A stretch of DNA of 64,000 nt from Mycolicibacterium boenickei (GTDB lineage Bacteria; Actinomycetota; Actinomycetes; Mycobacteriales; Mycobacteriaceae). Where the stretch lies: contig NZ_AP022579.1 in assembly GCF_010731295.1 (NCBI RefSeq), positions 3,348,001-3,412,000 on the forward strand, given 5' to 3'. This document shows positions 27,387-35,618 of this stretch, in pieces; positions within the stretch are counted from its first letter, which is position 1; each line of letters starts with the position of its first letter. The notes beneath the pieces were generated by a model. The model was not told where the DNA came from, did no database searches, and worked only from the letters and a program-made list of their open reading frames with translations. The translations under genes and the position numbers were made by a program.

Positions 27387-28154
27387 ATGAGCGGTCAGCG
27401 AGCCGATGCAGCGCTGCGTCTCCTCGTCGTCGGTGCCTCGTCGGGCATCGGCCACGCGGTCGCGATGAGTGCCACCGAACGCGGCGCCAAGGTGGCCGTG
27501 GCCGCGCGGCGCATCGACCTGCTGAATTCCCTGGCCGCCGCGATCGGCGGATACGCCTTCGAACTCGATGTCGAGGACCCCGCGGCGATCAACCGCGTGG
27601 TCAACGACGCGGCCGACGCCCTGGGCGGTCTCGATGCCGTGGTGTTCACCAGTACGGTGATCCCGTTCGCCTACATCGAGGACACCGATGTGGCCACCTG
27701 GTTGCACGCGTTCAGCGTCAACACCGTCGGTGCCAACAACGTGCTGCGCGCTGCGGCGCCCCGACTCGCCGAGAACGGTGTGGTCCTGGTGGCCTCCAGC
27801 TATGACGTGGGCCGCCCGCGTGCCGGTGTGGCGGCATACAGCGCGAGCAAGGCCGCTCTCGACGAGATCCTGCACTCGTGGCGCATCGAGCACCCTGAGC
27901 TGTCGCTGATCCGGGTCGGCGTCGGCCCCACCGACGACACCGAGATCCTGCGCGGCGCCGACCGGGACCTGCTGGACCAGTTGGTCAAGACGTGGGTGGC
28001 GCAAGGCGCCCTGCCCGCCCGGATGTCGGCCCTGCGCGACGTCGCCAACACCCTGGTGTCGCTCGTGGCCACCGCGTACGAGAATCCGACCGTGGTTCCC
28101 GAGATCGTGCAGCTGGCTCCGCGGATTCGGCGGCGGGCCGGCGCGGCGGAATAG
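27387..28154 (+). CDS. Short-chain dehydrogenase/reductase (SDR)
   Basis: A 255-residue SDR. LLVVGASSGIGHAVA is the Rossmann glycine motif; AFELDVED the adenine-binding Asp; a catalytic YSASK (Tyr-x-x-x-Lys) is present, but the usual catalytic Ser precedes it as VASSYDVGRPRAGVAAYSASK. The NAG motif is replaced by FTSTVIPF, so it is a divergent classical SDR. Substrate unknown. GTG/ATG choice: ATG at 27387 follows GGAGGT, while ATG at 27363 has none. Confidence 0.82.
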   Translation: MSGQRADAALRLLVVGASSGIGHAVAMSATERGAKVAVAARRIDLLNSLAAAIGGYAFELDVEDPAAINRVVNDAADALGGLDAVVFTSTVIPFAYIEDTDVATWLHAFSVNTVGANNVLRAAAPRLAENGVVLVASSYDVGRPRAGVAAYSASKAALDEILHSWRIEHPELSLIRVGVGPTDDTEILRGADRDLLDQLVKTWVAQGALPARMSALRDVANTLVSLVATAYENPTVVPEIVQLAPRIRRRAGAAE

Positions 28155-28317
28155 TCCGCAATTCAGTTCTCCGGCCGTTGCACAAGGCCTTTGGCCGCAT
28201 CCGGGGTGCGCTGATTGCACACCCCGCGATGCATGATGCCCGAGGGTCGCTACGCGCAGTAGCTCTCGCCCTTCCCCGGCACGGCTTTCTATGAGTTGTC
28301 GATGAGTTCATTGATAA

Positions 28318-28332
28318 TGACAATCATATTCA
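28318..28332. promoter_or_regulatory. Zur-type (Fur family) operator
   Basis: TGACAATCATATTCA matches the actinobacterial Zur box TGAAAATCATTTTCA (from memory of published consensus) at 13 of 15 positions. It is part of a larger A/T-rich symmetrical stretch from 28311 to 28336 that also contains GATAATGA. It stands 46 bases upstream of the PPE start, the right place for repression of that gene by zinc-loaded Zur. IdeR boxes look different (TTAGGTTAG-type), so iron control is less likely. Confidence 0.65.
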
Positions 28333-28377
28333 ATAACTTGGACGCTTCGGGTAGCCGGTCTACAAGGAGGGTTCCTC

Positions 28378-29865
28378 ATGTCCGGGGTATGGATGGCCTC
28401 ACCGCCTGAGACGCATTCGGCATTGCTCAGCAGCGGCCCCGGTCCGGGTGCGATGCTGGCTGCCGCCGGCGCGTGGTCGTCGTTGAGCGTCGAATATGCC
28501 GCGGTGGCAGAAGAACTCGCGATGGTGCTGGGTTCAGTGCAGGCCGGATCCTGGCAGGGCACGAGCGCAGAACGGTACGTCGCCGCCCACTTTCCCTATC
28601 TGGCGTGGCTGCATCAGGCCAGCGCCGACAGCGCGGCGATCGCGGCTCGGCATGAAACCGCGGCCGGAGCGTATGCCGGTGCGCTGGCGGCGATGCCGAC
28701 CATGGCCGAGCTGGCCGCCAACCACGCCAGGAATGCAATCCTGGTGTCCACCAACTTCTTTGGTATCAACACCATTCCGATCGCGGTGAACGAGGCCGAC
28801 TATGTGCGGATGTGGATCCTGGCCGCCGTAACGATGGAGAGCTATCAGGGGGTGTCGGAGGCTGCGCTGGCATCGAGCCCATCGACACCGGCGGCGCCGA
28901 GGATTCTTCACGACGACCACGACCACGACCATGATGACGACCATGACCATGACCACGACGGCGATCATGACCACGATCACGACGACCATGGCCACGGAGA
29001 CCTGAGCCCACTCGACCCGCGGTGGTGGCTGGAAGTCGGCCATGAGCAGATCGAGAACATCGGTCTGCTGATCGACAACCTGCTGAACGACCCCGCTGCC
29101 CTGTTGACCAATCTGCCGATGGTGTTGGCCGACATGGCATTCCACGCGGCGCAGCTGCTGCAGGTGGTCGTGCAGTTGTCCCCGGCCCTGATTCAGCCGG
29201 CTCTGGGTGTCGTGACCGCCAACCTCGGATGGGCGATCGCAGGTCTGGCCGCGATCCAGCCGGTGCTGCCGGCCGGTGTCGCGGAGATTCCGTCCGGGGC
29301 CGAGCCCGAATCGTGGCCTGCGGCCGCGGCCCCATCGACGGTGTCCGGCGGCGCACCGGCTCCGACCGCGTCCTCGGCCCCGGCGGCTCCGTCGACCGGT
29401 GTGTCGGCGACCGCGACCGTCACGACGGGGTCGGCGCCGTCGGCCGCACCCGGGGGCGGGCCGGGGTTCTTCCCGCCGTACTTGATCGGCTCGCCCGGTG
29501 TCGCCGTCCCGGCCGCGGCCCGGGCCAAATCCGCGACCACCGTCAAGCGGAAAGCCCCGGAGCCCGACATGGCCGCAGCCGGGGCCGGGGAGCAGGCCCG
29601 CGAGGCGAGGGCGCGCCGCCGGCGACGCGCCGCAATGCGGGATCGAGGCCACGGCAACGAATACATGGACATCGAGCCCGGTCTACCGCCGGGCCCGGCG
29701 CCGACCGTGTCGGATCGCGGCGCGGGGCCGCTGGGCTTCTCTGGTGTGCGGGACCAGCCGGATGCGAGGACGACGGGCCTGACGGCGTTGGACGATGCCG
29801 AGTTCGGTGCGGGCCCGACAGTGCCGCTGTTGCCTTCAACCTGGGATCCGGACTCGAAGGAGTGA
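28378..29865 (+). CDS. PPE family protein with His/Asp-rich metal-binding insert
   Basis: A 495-residue PPE protein. Residues 1-165 form the PPE domain ([17 protein letters not shown] ... [21 protein letters not shown] ... [21 protein letters not shown]), close to PPE1 of the isonitrile lipopeptide operon and to the PPE at 59656 in this window. Residues 178-208 are a low-complexity run of 12 His, 16 Asp and 3 Gly, which looks like a zinc or nickel binding loop. A hydrophobic segment spans about 245-305, then an Ala/Pro/Ser-rich region and a basic tail (about 385-425). No PE or Esx partner gene adjoins it. AAGGAGG precedes the ATG, and a Zur-type box lies upstream. PPE proteins are ESX substrates of the outer envelope; a role in metal capture or metallophore passage is inferred. 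Confidence 0.92.
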   Translation: MSGVWMASPPETHSALLSSGPGPGAMLAAAGAWSSLSVEYAAVAEELAMVLGSVQAGSWQGTSAERYVAAHFPYLAWLHQASADSAAIAARHETAAGAYAGALAAMPTMAELAANHARNAILVSTNFFGINTIPIAVNEADYVRMWILAAVTMESYQGVSEAALASSPSTPAAPRILHDDHDHDHDDDHDHDHDGDHDHDHDDHGHGDLSPLDPRWWLEVGHEQIENIGLLIDNLLNDPAALLTNLPMVLADMAFHAAQLLQVVVQLSPALIQPALGVVTANLGWAIAGLAAIQPVLPAGVAEIPSGAEPESWPAAAAPSTVSGGAPAPTASSAPAAPSTGVSATATVTTGSAPSAAPGGGPGFFPPYLIGSPGVAVPAAARAKSATTVKRKAPEPDMAAAGAGEQAREARARRRRRAAMRDRGHGNEYMDIEPGLPPGPAPTVSDRGAGPLGFSGVRDQPDARTTGLTALDDAEFGAGPTVPLLPSTWDPDSKE

Positions 29866-29886
29866 GCCTGTTGGGTAGAAACGAGA

Positions 29887-29914
29887 AACGCCGTCTGCTT
29901 GCGCAGACGGCGTT
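29887..29914. terminator. Hairpin terminator between PPE and tRNA-His
   Basis: A perfect 12-base stem, AACGCCGTCTGC with GCAGACGGCGTT, around the loop TTGC. It lies 21 bases after the PPE stop and 11 bases beyond the 3' end of the minus-strand tRNA-His, so it can serve both. There is no long U-run. Confidence 0.7.
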
Positions 29915-29925
29915 CCCGTTATCGG

Positions 29926-29999
29926 GGTGGCTGACGGGACTCGAACCCGCGACAGCCAGGATCACAACCTGGTGCTCTACCAACTGAACTACAGCCACC
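29926..29999 (-). tRNA. tRNA-His (anticodon GTG)
   Basis: The minus strand gives acceptor GTGGCTG/CAGCCAC with the extra G at -1 opposite C73, typical of tRNA-His, D-arm GTTCAGTTGGTAGAGC, anticodon arm CCAGGTTGTGATCCTGG with GTG, and T-arm CGGGTTCGAGTCCCG. CCA is not encoded. The orn neighbour matches the M. tuberculosis hisT location. Confidence 0.96.
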
Positions 30000-30040
30000 A
30001 TCGCCGCTCGCGCCTCTGGAGCGTATGCGGCTCGTAGATA

Positions 30041-30688
30041 CTAACTGCTCGGGTGCTCTACAGCCGAATCGGTTTCTGGCGAGTCATCCTTGGGTGGCCC
30101 GAGCTCGGCCGCGATCGCGGCAATGTCGCTGGTAGACGGCCCGGGCTGGGCGACGAACGCGGTCGAGCGGTAGTACTTGAGTTCGCGGATCGACTCGTGG
30201 ATATCGGCCAGGGCGCGGTGGGCGAGACCTTTTTCGGGCTGGCCGAAGTAGATCCTGGGGTACCAGCGCCGGCACAGTTCCTTGATCGAGCTGACGTCGA
30301 TCATCCGGTAGTGCAGGTAATCGTCGAGTTTGGGCATGTCACGGGCGATGAAGCCGCGGTCGGTGGCGATCGAGTTGCCGGCCAGGGGAGCGGCCTTGGC
30401 CGTCTTGACGTGCCCGCGGATGTAATCGAGCACCATCTCTTCCGCGGTGGCCACATCGACGGTGGAGGCTCGGACTTCTTCGATCAGTCCCGAGCGGGTG
30501 TGCATCGTCTTGACCACGTCGACCATGGACGACAAGGCCTCGTCGTCGGTGTGAATGACCACGTCCAGGCCGTCACCGAGGATGTTCAGGTCCGCGTCGG
30601 TGACCAGAACCGCAATCTCGATCAGGCGATCGGACTTGAGGTCCAGGCCGGTCATCTCGCAGTCGATCCATACCAGTTCGTCTCGCAC
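30041..30688 (-). CDS. orn: Oligoribonuclease
   Basis: A 215-residue 3'-5' exonuclease of the DEDDh family, the same length as the M. tuberculosis protein. [12 protein letters not shown] supplies the first acidic pair (Asp9, Glu11); [20 protein letters not shown] the second Asp; [14 protein letters not shown] the His and last Asp. It degrades two- to five-base RNA fragments, including pGpG from cyclic di-GMP breakdown. GTG at 30688 is the start (MRDELVWID); a TACTGT element lies 8 bases upstream, so it may be leaderless. The frame further upstream is not conserved in type. It is divergent from the HerA-like ATPase. Confidence 0.96.
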   Translation of the reverse strand: MRDELVWIDCEMTGLDLKSDRLIEIAVLVTDADLNILGDGLDVVIHTDDEALSSMVDVVKTMHTRSGLIEEVRASTVDVATAEEMVLDYIRGHVKTAKAAPLAGNSIATDRGFIARDMPKLDDYLHYRMIDVSSIKELCRRWYPRIYFGQPEKGLAHRALADIHESIRELKYYRSTAFVAQPGPSTSDIAAIAAELGPPKDDSPETDSAVEHPSS

Positions 30689-30805
30689 GAAGATCCACAG
30701 TATTCCTACACCGCGCGACGGGCCGTCACACCCACCGCGCGTGCCGCCCGGCAAGTAGTGTCAGACCCCGATTGGCTCGTTCGCGACAACTGGGAGGACC
30801 GCGGC

Positions 30806-32377
30806 ATGACCACCGAATCGACAGCCACCCCCGCGCAGCAGATCGCTGCCGGTTACGCAGTCGAAGGCCAGGCTTTGGAGCTTGGCACCGTTGTCGTCGA
30901 CGGATCCGTCGATCCGGCCGCACAGGTCCGTATCCCGTTGGCCACGGTCAACCGGCACGGGTTGATCGCGGGTGCCACGGGTACCGGCAAGACCAAGACG
31001 TTGCAGGTGATCGCCGAGCAGTTGTCGGCCGCAGGCGTCCCGGTGGTGATGGCCGACGTCAAGGGTGACCTGTCGGGGCTGTCGCGGCCAGGTGAGGCGA
31101 ACGAGAAGACCGACCAGCGCGCCAAGGACACCGGCGACACCTGGACGCCGACCGCGTTCCCGGTGGAGTTCCTCTCCCTGGGCACCGAGGGCATCGGGGT
31201 CCCGGTGCGCGCCACCATCACCAGCTTCGGCCCGATTCTGCTGTCGAAGGTGTTGGGCCTCAACGCTACTCAGGAGTCCACGCTCGGCCTGATCTTCCAC
31301 TGGGCCGATCAGAAGGGTCTGCCGCTGCTGGACATCAAGGACCTCCGGTCGGTGATCCAGTTCCTCACCAGCGACGAGGGCAAGCCCGAGCTCAAGGCTC
31401 TGGGCGCGGTCTCGGCGACGACGGCGGGGGTGATCCTGCGTGCCCTGGTGAACCTGGAGGCCGAGGGCGCCGACACGTTCTTCGGTGAGCCCGAGCTCGA
31501 GCCCAAGGATCTGCTGCGCACCGATGCGCAGGGCCGCGGCATCATCAGCCTGCTGGAGCTGGGGGCCCAGGCCGCCCGGCCGGTGATGTTCTCGACGTTC
31601 CTGATGTGGGTGCTGGCCGATCTGTTCACCACGCTGCCCGAGGTCGGCGACGTCGACAAGCCGAAGCTGGTGTTCTTCTTCGACGAGGCGCACCTGCTGT
31701 TCGCCGACGCGTCCAAGGCGTTCCTGGAGCAGGTCGAGCAGACCGTCAAGCTGATCCGGTCGAAGGGCGTCGGCGTGTTCTTCTGCACGCAGCTGCCCAC
31801 CGATGTGCCCAACAACGTGCTGTCACAGCTGGGTGCGCGGGTGCAGCATGCGTTGCGTGCCTTCACGCCCGACGACCAGAAGGCGCTGTCGAAGACCGTC
31901 CGCACCTACCCGAAGACCGATGTCTACGACCTGGAGAAGGCGCTGACCTCGCTGGGTATCGGTGAGGCGATCGTGACCGTGCTGTCCGAGCAGGGCGCTC
32001 CGACGCCGGTGGCGTGGACCCGCATGAGGGCGCCGCGGTCGCTGATGGCCGCGATCGGCGACGACGCCATCAAGGCCGCCGCACAGGCCAGCCCGCTGCA
32101 GGCCACCTACGGCCAGACCGTGGACCGGGATTCCGCCTACGAGCGCCTGGCGGCGAAGATGGCGCCGCCGGTGACCGCCGAGGATCCGGGCGGTTTCGGC
32201 GGGGTCGAGGCCTCGGGCGAAATCGAGGCGATGCCGGCGCCGGCGCAGCCCGAAGAGCCGGGGATGCTCGAGCAGGTGCTCAAGAGCTCGGCGTTCAAGA
32301 GCGCGATGCGCTCGGCGGGCACCGTGATCGGCCGCGAGATCACCCGCAGCATCTTCGGCACGGGCCGCCGCCGCTGA
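30806..32377 (+). CDS. HerA/DUF853-type ATPase (Rv2510c-like)
   Basis: A 523-residue P-loop ATPase of the DUF853 family. It has a Walker A GATGTGKT at 56-63, a Walker B LVFFFDEAHLLF at about 287-298, an arginine-containing FFCTQLPTDVPNNVLSQLGARVQHALRAFTPDDQKAL stretch as in HerA/FtsK-type hexameric motors, and a C-terminal tail ending RSIFGTGRRR. The family is thought to be DNA-translocating or helicase-like, but its cellular role is not established. ATG at 30806 has GGGAGGA 7 bases upstream, deciding the start; the open frame continues back through orn on the other strand and is not coding there. Confidence 0.9.
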   Translation: MTTESTATPAQQIAAGYAVEGQALELGTVVVDGSVDPAAQVRIPLATVNRHGLIAGATGTGKTKTLQVIAEQLSAAGVPVVMADVKGDLSGLSRPGEANEKTDQRAKDTGDTWTPTAFPVEFLSLGTEGIGVPVRATITSFGPILLSKVLGLNATQESTLGLIFHWADQKGLPLLDIKDLRSVIQFLTSDEGKPELKALGAVSATTAGVILRALVNLEAEGADTFFGEPELEPKDLLRTDAQGRGIISLLELGAQAARPVMFSTFLMWVLADLFTTLPEVGDVDKPKLVFFFDEAHLLFADASKAFLEQVEQTVKLIRSKGVGVFFCTQLPTDVPNNVLSQLGARVQHALRAFTPDDQKALSKTVRTYPKTDVYDLEKALTSLGIGEAIVTVLSEQGAPTPVAWTRMRAPRSLMAAIGDDAIKAAAQASPLQATYGQTVDRDSAYERLAAKMAPPVTAEDPGGFGGVEASGEIEAMPAPAQPEEPGMLEQVLKSSAFKSAMRSAGTVIGREITRSIFGTGRRR

Positions 32378-32434
32378 GCGGCGAATCAGGCTGGAGCCGC
32401 TGAGCGGCGAATCAGGCTGGAGCCGCTGAGCGGC
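32373..32434 (+). repeat. Tandem 26-base repeat at the end of the ATPase gene
   Basis: Two identical 26-base units (32373-32398 and 32399-32424), starting GCTGAGCGGCGAATC and ending GGCTGGAGCC, are followed by a 10-base partial third copy. The first unit includes the ATPase stop codon, so the copies probably arose by slippage just after the gene. The 3' part of the gap (32495-32535) is a further run of GGCGCGAGC-like repeats. Confidence 0.85.
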
Positions 32435-32551
32435 TGCGCCGGTTTCGACAAGAGGGTCGTGATCCGCGAGATCAGCAGCCCTGATGTCGAAATCGGCGCG
32501 AGCAGCGGCGCGAGCGACGGCGCGAGCGGCGCCGAAGCCGGCGCCAAAAAC

Positions 32552-33358
32552 CTAGCCGCCGCCGAGCTTCTTGTAGACCGCGCCGACGATCGGGGTGACG
32601 ATGGCGCGCGGCGCGTAGCCGCTGGCCATCGACATGGCCTTGGACGTCACGCCGGGGACCACGCGCATCTTGTTCTTCTCCAGGCCGTCCAGCGACAGCT
32701 TGGCGGTGTATTCGGTTGAGATCCACAGGAAGTCGGGGATCAGCCGCTCCACGAGGGACTGCTCGGCCTCGTCGGGCAGGTCGGTCCGGACCGGGCCCGG
32801 CGCCAGCACCGTGACGTGCACGCCCGCGCCCTTGAGCTCGCCGCGCAGCGACTCGCTGAACGTGTTGGCGAATGCCTTGGATGCCGCGTAGGTGGCGTTG
32901 TTGGGGATGGGCGAGTTGCCTGCCGCCGATCCGGAGATGAGGATGCCGCCGGAGCCGCGCTTGACCATGCCGGGCAGCACGGCCAGCACCAGGTCGTGCA
33001 CGCCGAGGACGTTCAGCTGCACCTGGGCCTTCTCGCCGGCCGGGTCCAGATCGATGACCGGGCCGAAGGTGGCGGTGCCCGCATTGGCGCACAGGATCGA
33101 GATCTCGCGCTGGGCCAGTTCCTGGCAGAGCACGTCCCGGGCCGCCGGGTCGGTGAGGTCGACGGCGCGCACCTCGACGGTGACTCCGTAGCGCTCGGTG
33201 AGGCGCTGCGCCAGGGACGTCAGCACCTCCTCGCGTCGCGCGGTGATGATCAGGTGGTGGCCGCGGGCAGCGAGTTCGGTGGCCAACGCTTCGCCGATGT
33301 TCTGCGAGGCGCCGGTGACGACGGCGCGGGCATCCGGACTGGGTGCGGGTACGGGCAT
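32552..33358 (-). CDS. Short-chain dehydrogenase (Rv2509-like)
   Basis: A 268-residue SDR, the same length as Rv2509. VVTGASQNIGEALA is the cofactor-binding loop, AVDLTD the Asp for adenine, ILCANAG the NAG motif, ILISGSAAGNSPIPNNATYAASKAF the catalytic Ser-Tyr-Lys. Family members of this group reduce beta-keto acyl substrates; mycolate-reducing CmrA-type enzymes look similar in layout, but function here is not proven. The ATG at 33358 has a TAGGAT box 7 bases upstream, so the transcript is probably leaderless. It is divergent from an MFS gene with a matching promoter. Confidence 0.9.
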   Translation of the reverse strand: MPVPAPSPDARAVVTGASQNIGEALATELAARGHHLIITARREEVLTSLAQRLTERYGVTVEVRAVDLTDPAARDVLCQELAQREISILCANAGTATFGPVIDLDPAGEKAQVQLNVLGVHDLVLAVLPGMVKRGSGGILISGSAAGNSPIPNNATYAASKAFANTFSESLRGELKGAGVHVTVLAPGPVRTDLPDEAEQSLVERLIPDFLWISTEYTAKLSLDGLEKNKMRVVPGVTSKAMSMASGYAPRAIVTPIVGAVYKKLGGG

Positions 33359-33401
33359 GCGGCCAATCCTAAGAGGAGCGGGAGGCCATAGGGTGGCGGG
33401 C
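33359..33401. promoter_or_regulatory. Divergent leaderless promoters in a 43-base gap
   Basis: On the minus strand TAGGAT (33371-33366) lies 7 bases before the SDR ATG. On the plus strand TAGGGT (33389-33394) lies 7 bases before the MFS ATG. Both genes lack useful ribosome binding sites. The whole gap of 43 bases is thus occupied by two back-to-back -10 elements. Confidence 0.55.
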
Positions 33402-34709
33402 ATGACGAACCCTGGGCGGACGAGGGTGCTCGCGTGGGCATTGTGGGATTGCGGCGCGACGGGCCTCAACGCCATCGTCGTCACCTTCGTGTTCTCGGTG
33501 TACCTGACCGGAAGCGTCGGTGCGGATCTGCCCGGGGACACCACTCCGGCCAGCTGGCTGGGCCGCGCCATGACGGTCGCCGGTCTCGTGGTGGCCCTGC
33601 TGGCCCCGGTCACCGGCATCTGGGTCGACGCCCCGCAGCGGCGCCGCCGGGTGCTGGCCGTGATGACCGGTGCGGCTGTCATGTTCACGGCGGCGATGAG
33701 CCTGATCCGGGACGACCACCGCTACCTGATGCCCGGCCTCGTGCTGCTGGCCTGCACCGCAGCCTGCAACGAACTGGCCACCGTGCCGTACAACGCCATG
33801 CTGCGACAGCTGTCCACCCCGAACACGTCCGGCCGGATCTCGGGGCTCGGCCTGGCGTTGGGCTACGGGGGCAGCGTCGTGCTGTTGCTGCTGGCCTACG
33901 TGGGGTTCATCGCCGGTGACGGCGACACCCGTGGGCTGCTGGGCATTCCGGCGGCTGACGGACAGAACGTGCGGGCGGTGATGCTGCTCACCGCGGTCTG
34001 GTTCGTGTTGTTCGCGCTGCCGATCTTCGTGATGGTTCCGAAGGTGACCGATGCGGCCCCGGCCGAACGCATCGGCTTCTTCGGCGCCTACCGCAAGTTG
34101 TGGACCGAGATCAGGGGCGAGTGGCAACGCGACCACAACGTCGTCTACTACCTGGTGGCGAGCGCCGTCTTCCGCGACGGCCTGGCCGGGGTCTTTGCGT
34201 TCGGCGCGGTGCTGGGTGTCAATGTGTACGGCATCTCGCAGGCGGACGTGCTGCTGTTCGGGATCAGTGCCTGCGTGATCGCGGCGGTCGGAGCGGTCAC
34301 CGGCGGTCTGCTGGACGATCGGGTGGGCTCCAAGCCCGTCATCGTCGGATCGCTGGTCTGCCTGATCGCGGTGGGGTTGGCCCTGCTGGTGCTGTCCGGG
34401 CCGGTGGCCTTCTGGGTGTGCGGCCTGCTGCTGTGCCTGTTCATCGGGCCGACGCTGTCCGCGGCGCGCAATCTGATGCTGAGGATCACCGCGGACGGCA
34501 AGGAAGGCGTGGCGTTCGGGCTTTACACGACCGTGGGACGCGCGGCCTCGTTCCTGGCTCCGTGGTTGTTCTTCACCTTCATCGACTTCTTCGGTGCCGA
34601 CCGCGCCGGGATGGGCGGCCTGGTCCTGGTGCTGGCCGTGGGCCTTGCGGGCATGCTTGCCGTGCGGGTGCCCGCGCGACACCCCGGCCCTGCGGTACCG
34701 GCGCCCTGA
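33402..34709 (+). CDS. MFS / vacuole-effluxer-like membrane protein (Rv2508c-like)
   Basis: A 435-residue protein with about twelve membrane helices. It starts ALWDCGATGLNAIVVTFVFSVYLTG, a pattern of the Atg22/UMF1 branch of the MFS, includes NELATVPYNAMLRQLSTPNTSGRISGLGLALGYGGS (helix 4/5 region) and ends with GLYTTVGRAASFLAPWLFFTF. The UMF1 branch has been linked to amino acid efflux in eukaryotes; the bacterial substrate is unknown. ATG at 33402 is the leaderless start; the longer open frame upstream overlaps the divergent SDR and is not coding. Confidence 0.87.
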   Translation: MTNPGRTRVLAWALWDCGATGLNAIVVTFVFSVYLTGSVGADLPGDTTPASWLGRAMTVAGLVVALLAPVTGIWVDAPQRRRRVLAVMTGAAVMFTAAMSLIRDDHRYLMPGLVLLACTAACNELATVPYNAMLRQLSTPNTSGRISGLGLALGYGGSVVLLLLAYVGFIAGDGDTRGLLGIPAADGQNVRAVMLLTAVWFVLFALPIFVMVPKVTDAAPAERIGFFGAYRKLWTEIRGEWQRDHNVVYYLVASAVFRDGLAGVFAFGAVLGVNVYGISQADVLLFGISACVIAAVGAVTGGLLDDRVGSKPVIVGSLVCLIAVGLALLVLSGPVAFWVCGLLLCLFIGPTLSAARNLMLRITADGKEGVAFGLYTTVGRAASFLAPWLFFTFIDFFGADRAGMGGLVLVLAVGLAGMLAVRVPARHPGPAVPAP

Positions 34710-34719
34710 GCCGGCGGGC

Positions 34720-35496
34720 TCAGGGGGTTCCGACGCAGATCGTGATGCCCGATCCGGTGCGGTGCTGGGTCTGAACTCCGTTGACGCTCACCGTGCAGGC
34801 CACGTCGGGCCCGAAGTTCACGACGCTCACACTGGCGGTTTCGGTGGCGGGTGCCGCGAGTTCGACCTGCTTGCTCCACGGCAGCGGGACGTTGAACTCG
34901 GTCTGCAGCATGTTGCCGGTGTCCAAGTAGGTGATGTTGATGGCCCGGCCCTCACCGGTCACCTCGTAGGTGACGGTCTCGGTCGGCCCTGGCGTGGCCT
35001 CCGTCGGCGGGGCGGTGCTGGGCGGCGGGAGCGGGCGGGGTGCACGCGTGGTCGTGGTCGGCGCCGTCGGCGACGTGGTGAAGCCGGGCTGCGGGGTGAC
35101 CGGTTGCGGGGCGACCACGGTCTCCTGGCTGGACCCGTTGGCGATCACCAGGGCGATGACCAGGCCGAGCACCACCAGGATCGCGACCGCGGCCAGGATC
35201 CACAGCCACAGCCGGGGTTCGCGGTTGTCGGGCTCCGGCGGGGTGGGTGCACCGGGCGGCGGCGGGCCGCCGGCACCGTACTGCCCGGTCGCGCCCGCGT
35301 CGTATCCGTAGGGCGGGTAGGGCGGCAGCTGCTGGGTGGGATTCGGGGTCCCCTGTGGCGCCGCACCGGGCACGGCCGGGTACGAGCCCTGATACGGCGG
35401 CTGGTTCGAGTACGCCGGATCCGGATAGTCCACGGGGTAGCCGCTACCGAAAGATTCGGTCGGCTCGGACCCGTCGCGGCGTGGTGAATCGGTCAT
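34720..35496 (-). CDS. Proline-rich membrane protein with MmpS-like C-terminal domain
   Basis: A 258-residue protein. Residues 1-95 are rich in Pro, Tyr and Gly and cytoplasmic; one transmembrane helix is at about 97-120 (LWLWILAAVAILVVLGLVIALVIA); a Thr/Pro linker follows (to about 168); the last ~85 residues (VTYEVTGEGRAINITYLDTGNMLQTEFNVPLPWSKQVEL ... VACTVSVNGVQ) have the MmpS extracytoplasmic fold pattern. MmpS proteins usually partner MmpL exporters, but no mmpL is near. Equivalent to Rv2507 by position. The 3' end abuts the convergent MFS gene by 10 bases. Confidence 0.8.
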   Translation of the reverse strand: MTDSPRRDGSEPTESFGSGYPVDYPDPAYSNQPPYQGSYPAVPGAAPQGTPNPTQQLPPYPPYGYDAGATGQYGAGGPPPPGAPTPPEPDNREPRLWLWILAAVAILVVLGLVIALVIANGSSQETVVAPQPVTPQPGFTTSPTAPTTTTRAPRPLPPPSTAPPTEATPGPTETVTYEVTGEGRAINITYLDTGNMLQTEFNVPLPWSKQVELAAPATETASVSVVNFGPDVACTVSVNGVQTQHRTGSGITICVGTP

Positions 35497-35618
35497 GCCC
35501 ACCTCATGGCTGCGAGGGTACCTGTGCGGATGCTCAGTCCGCTTACGCCGAGGTCCCAGCGTTCGAGCGGGGATGAGAGATGCTGGAGAGAACTGCGGAG
35601 TTGACGGGAGGACGCGAA

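Noticed and set aside
28900..29000. Low-complexity run in the PPE gene considered as a possible sequencing artefact or CRISPR-like repeat
   Set aside because: It keeps the frame, encodes a regular His/Asp pattern and has no spacer structure; it is coding sequence.
33369..34682. 437-codon minus-strand frame over the MFS gene
   Set aside because: Gln/His/Arg-rich shadow of the transporter; no start site.
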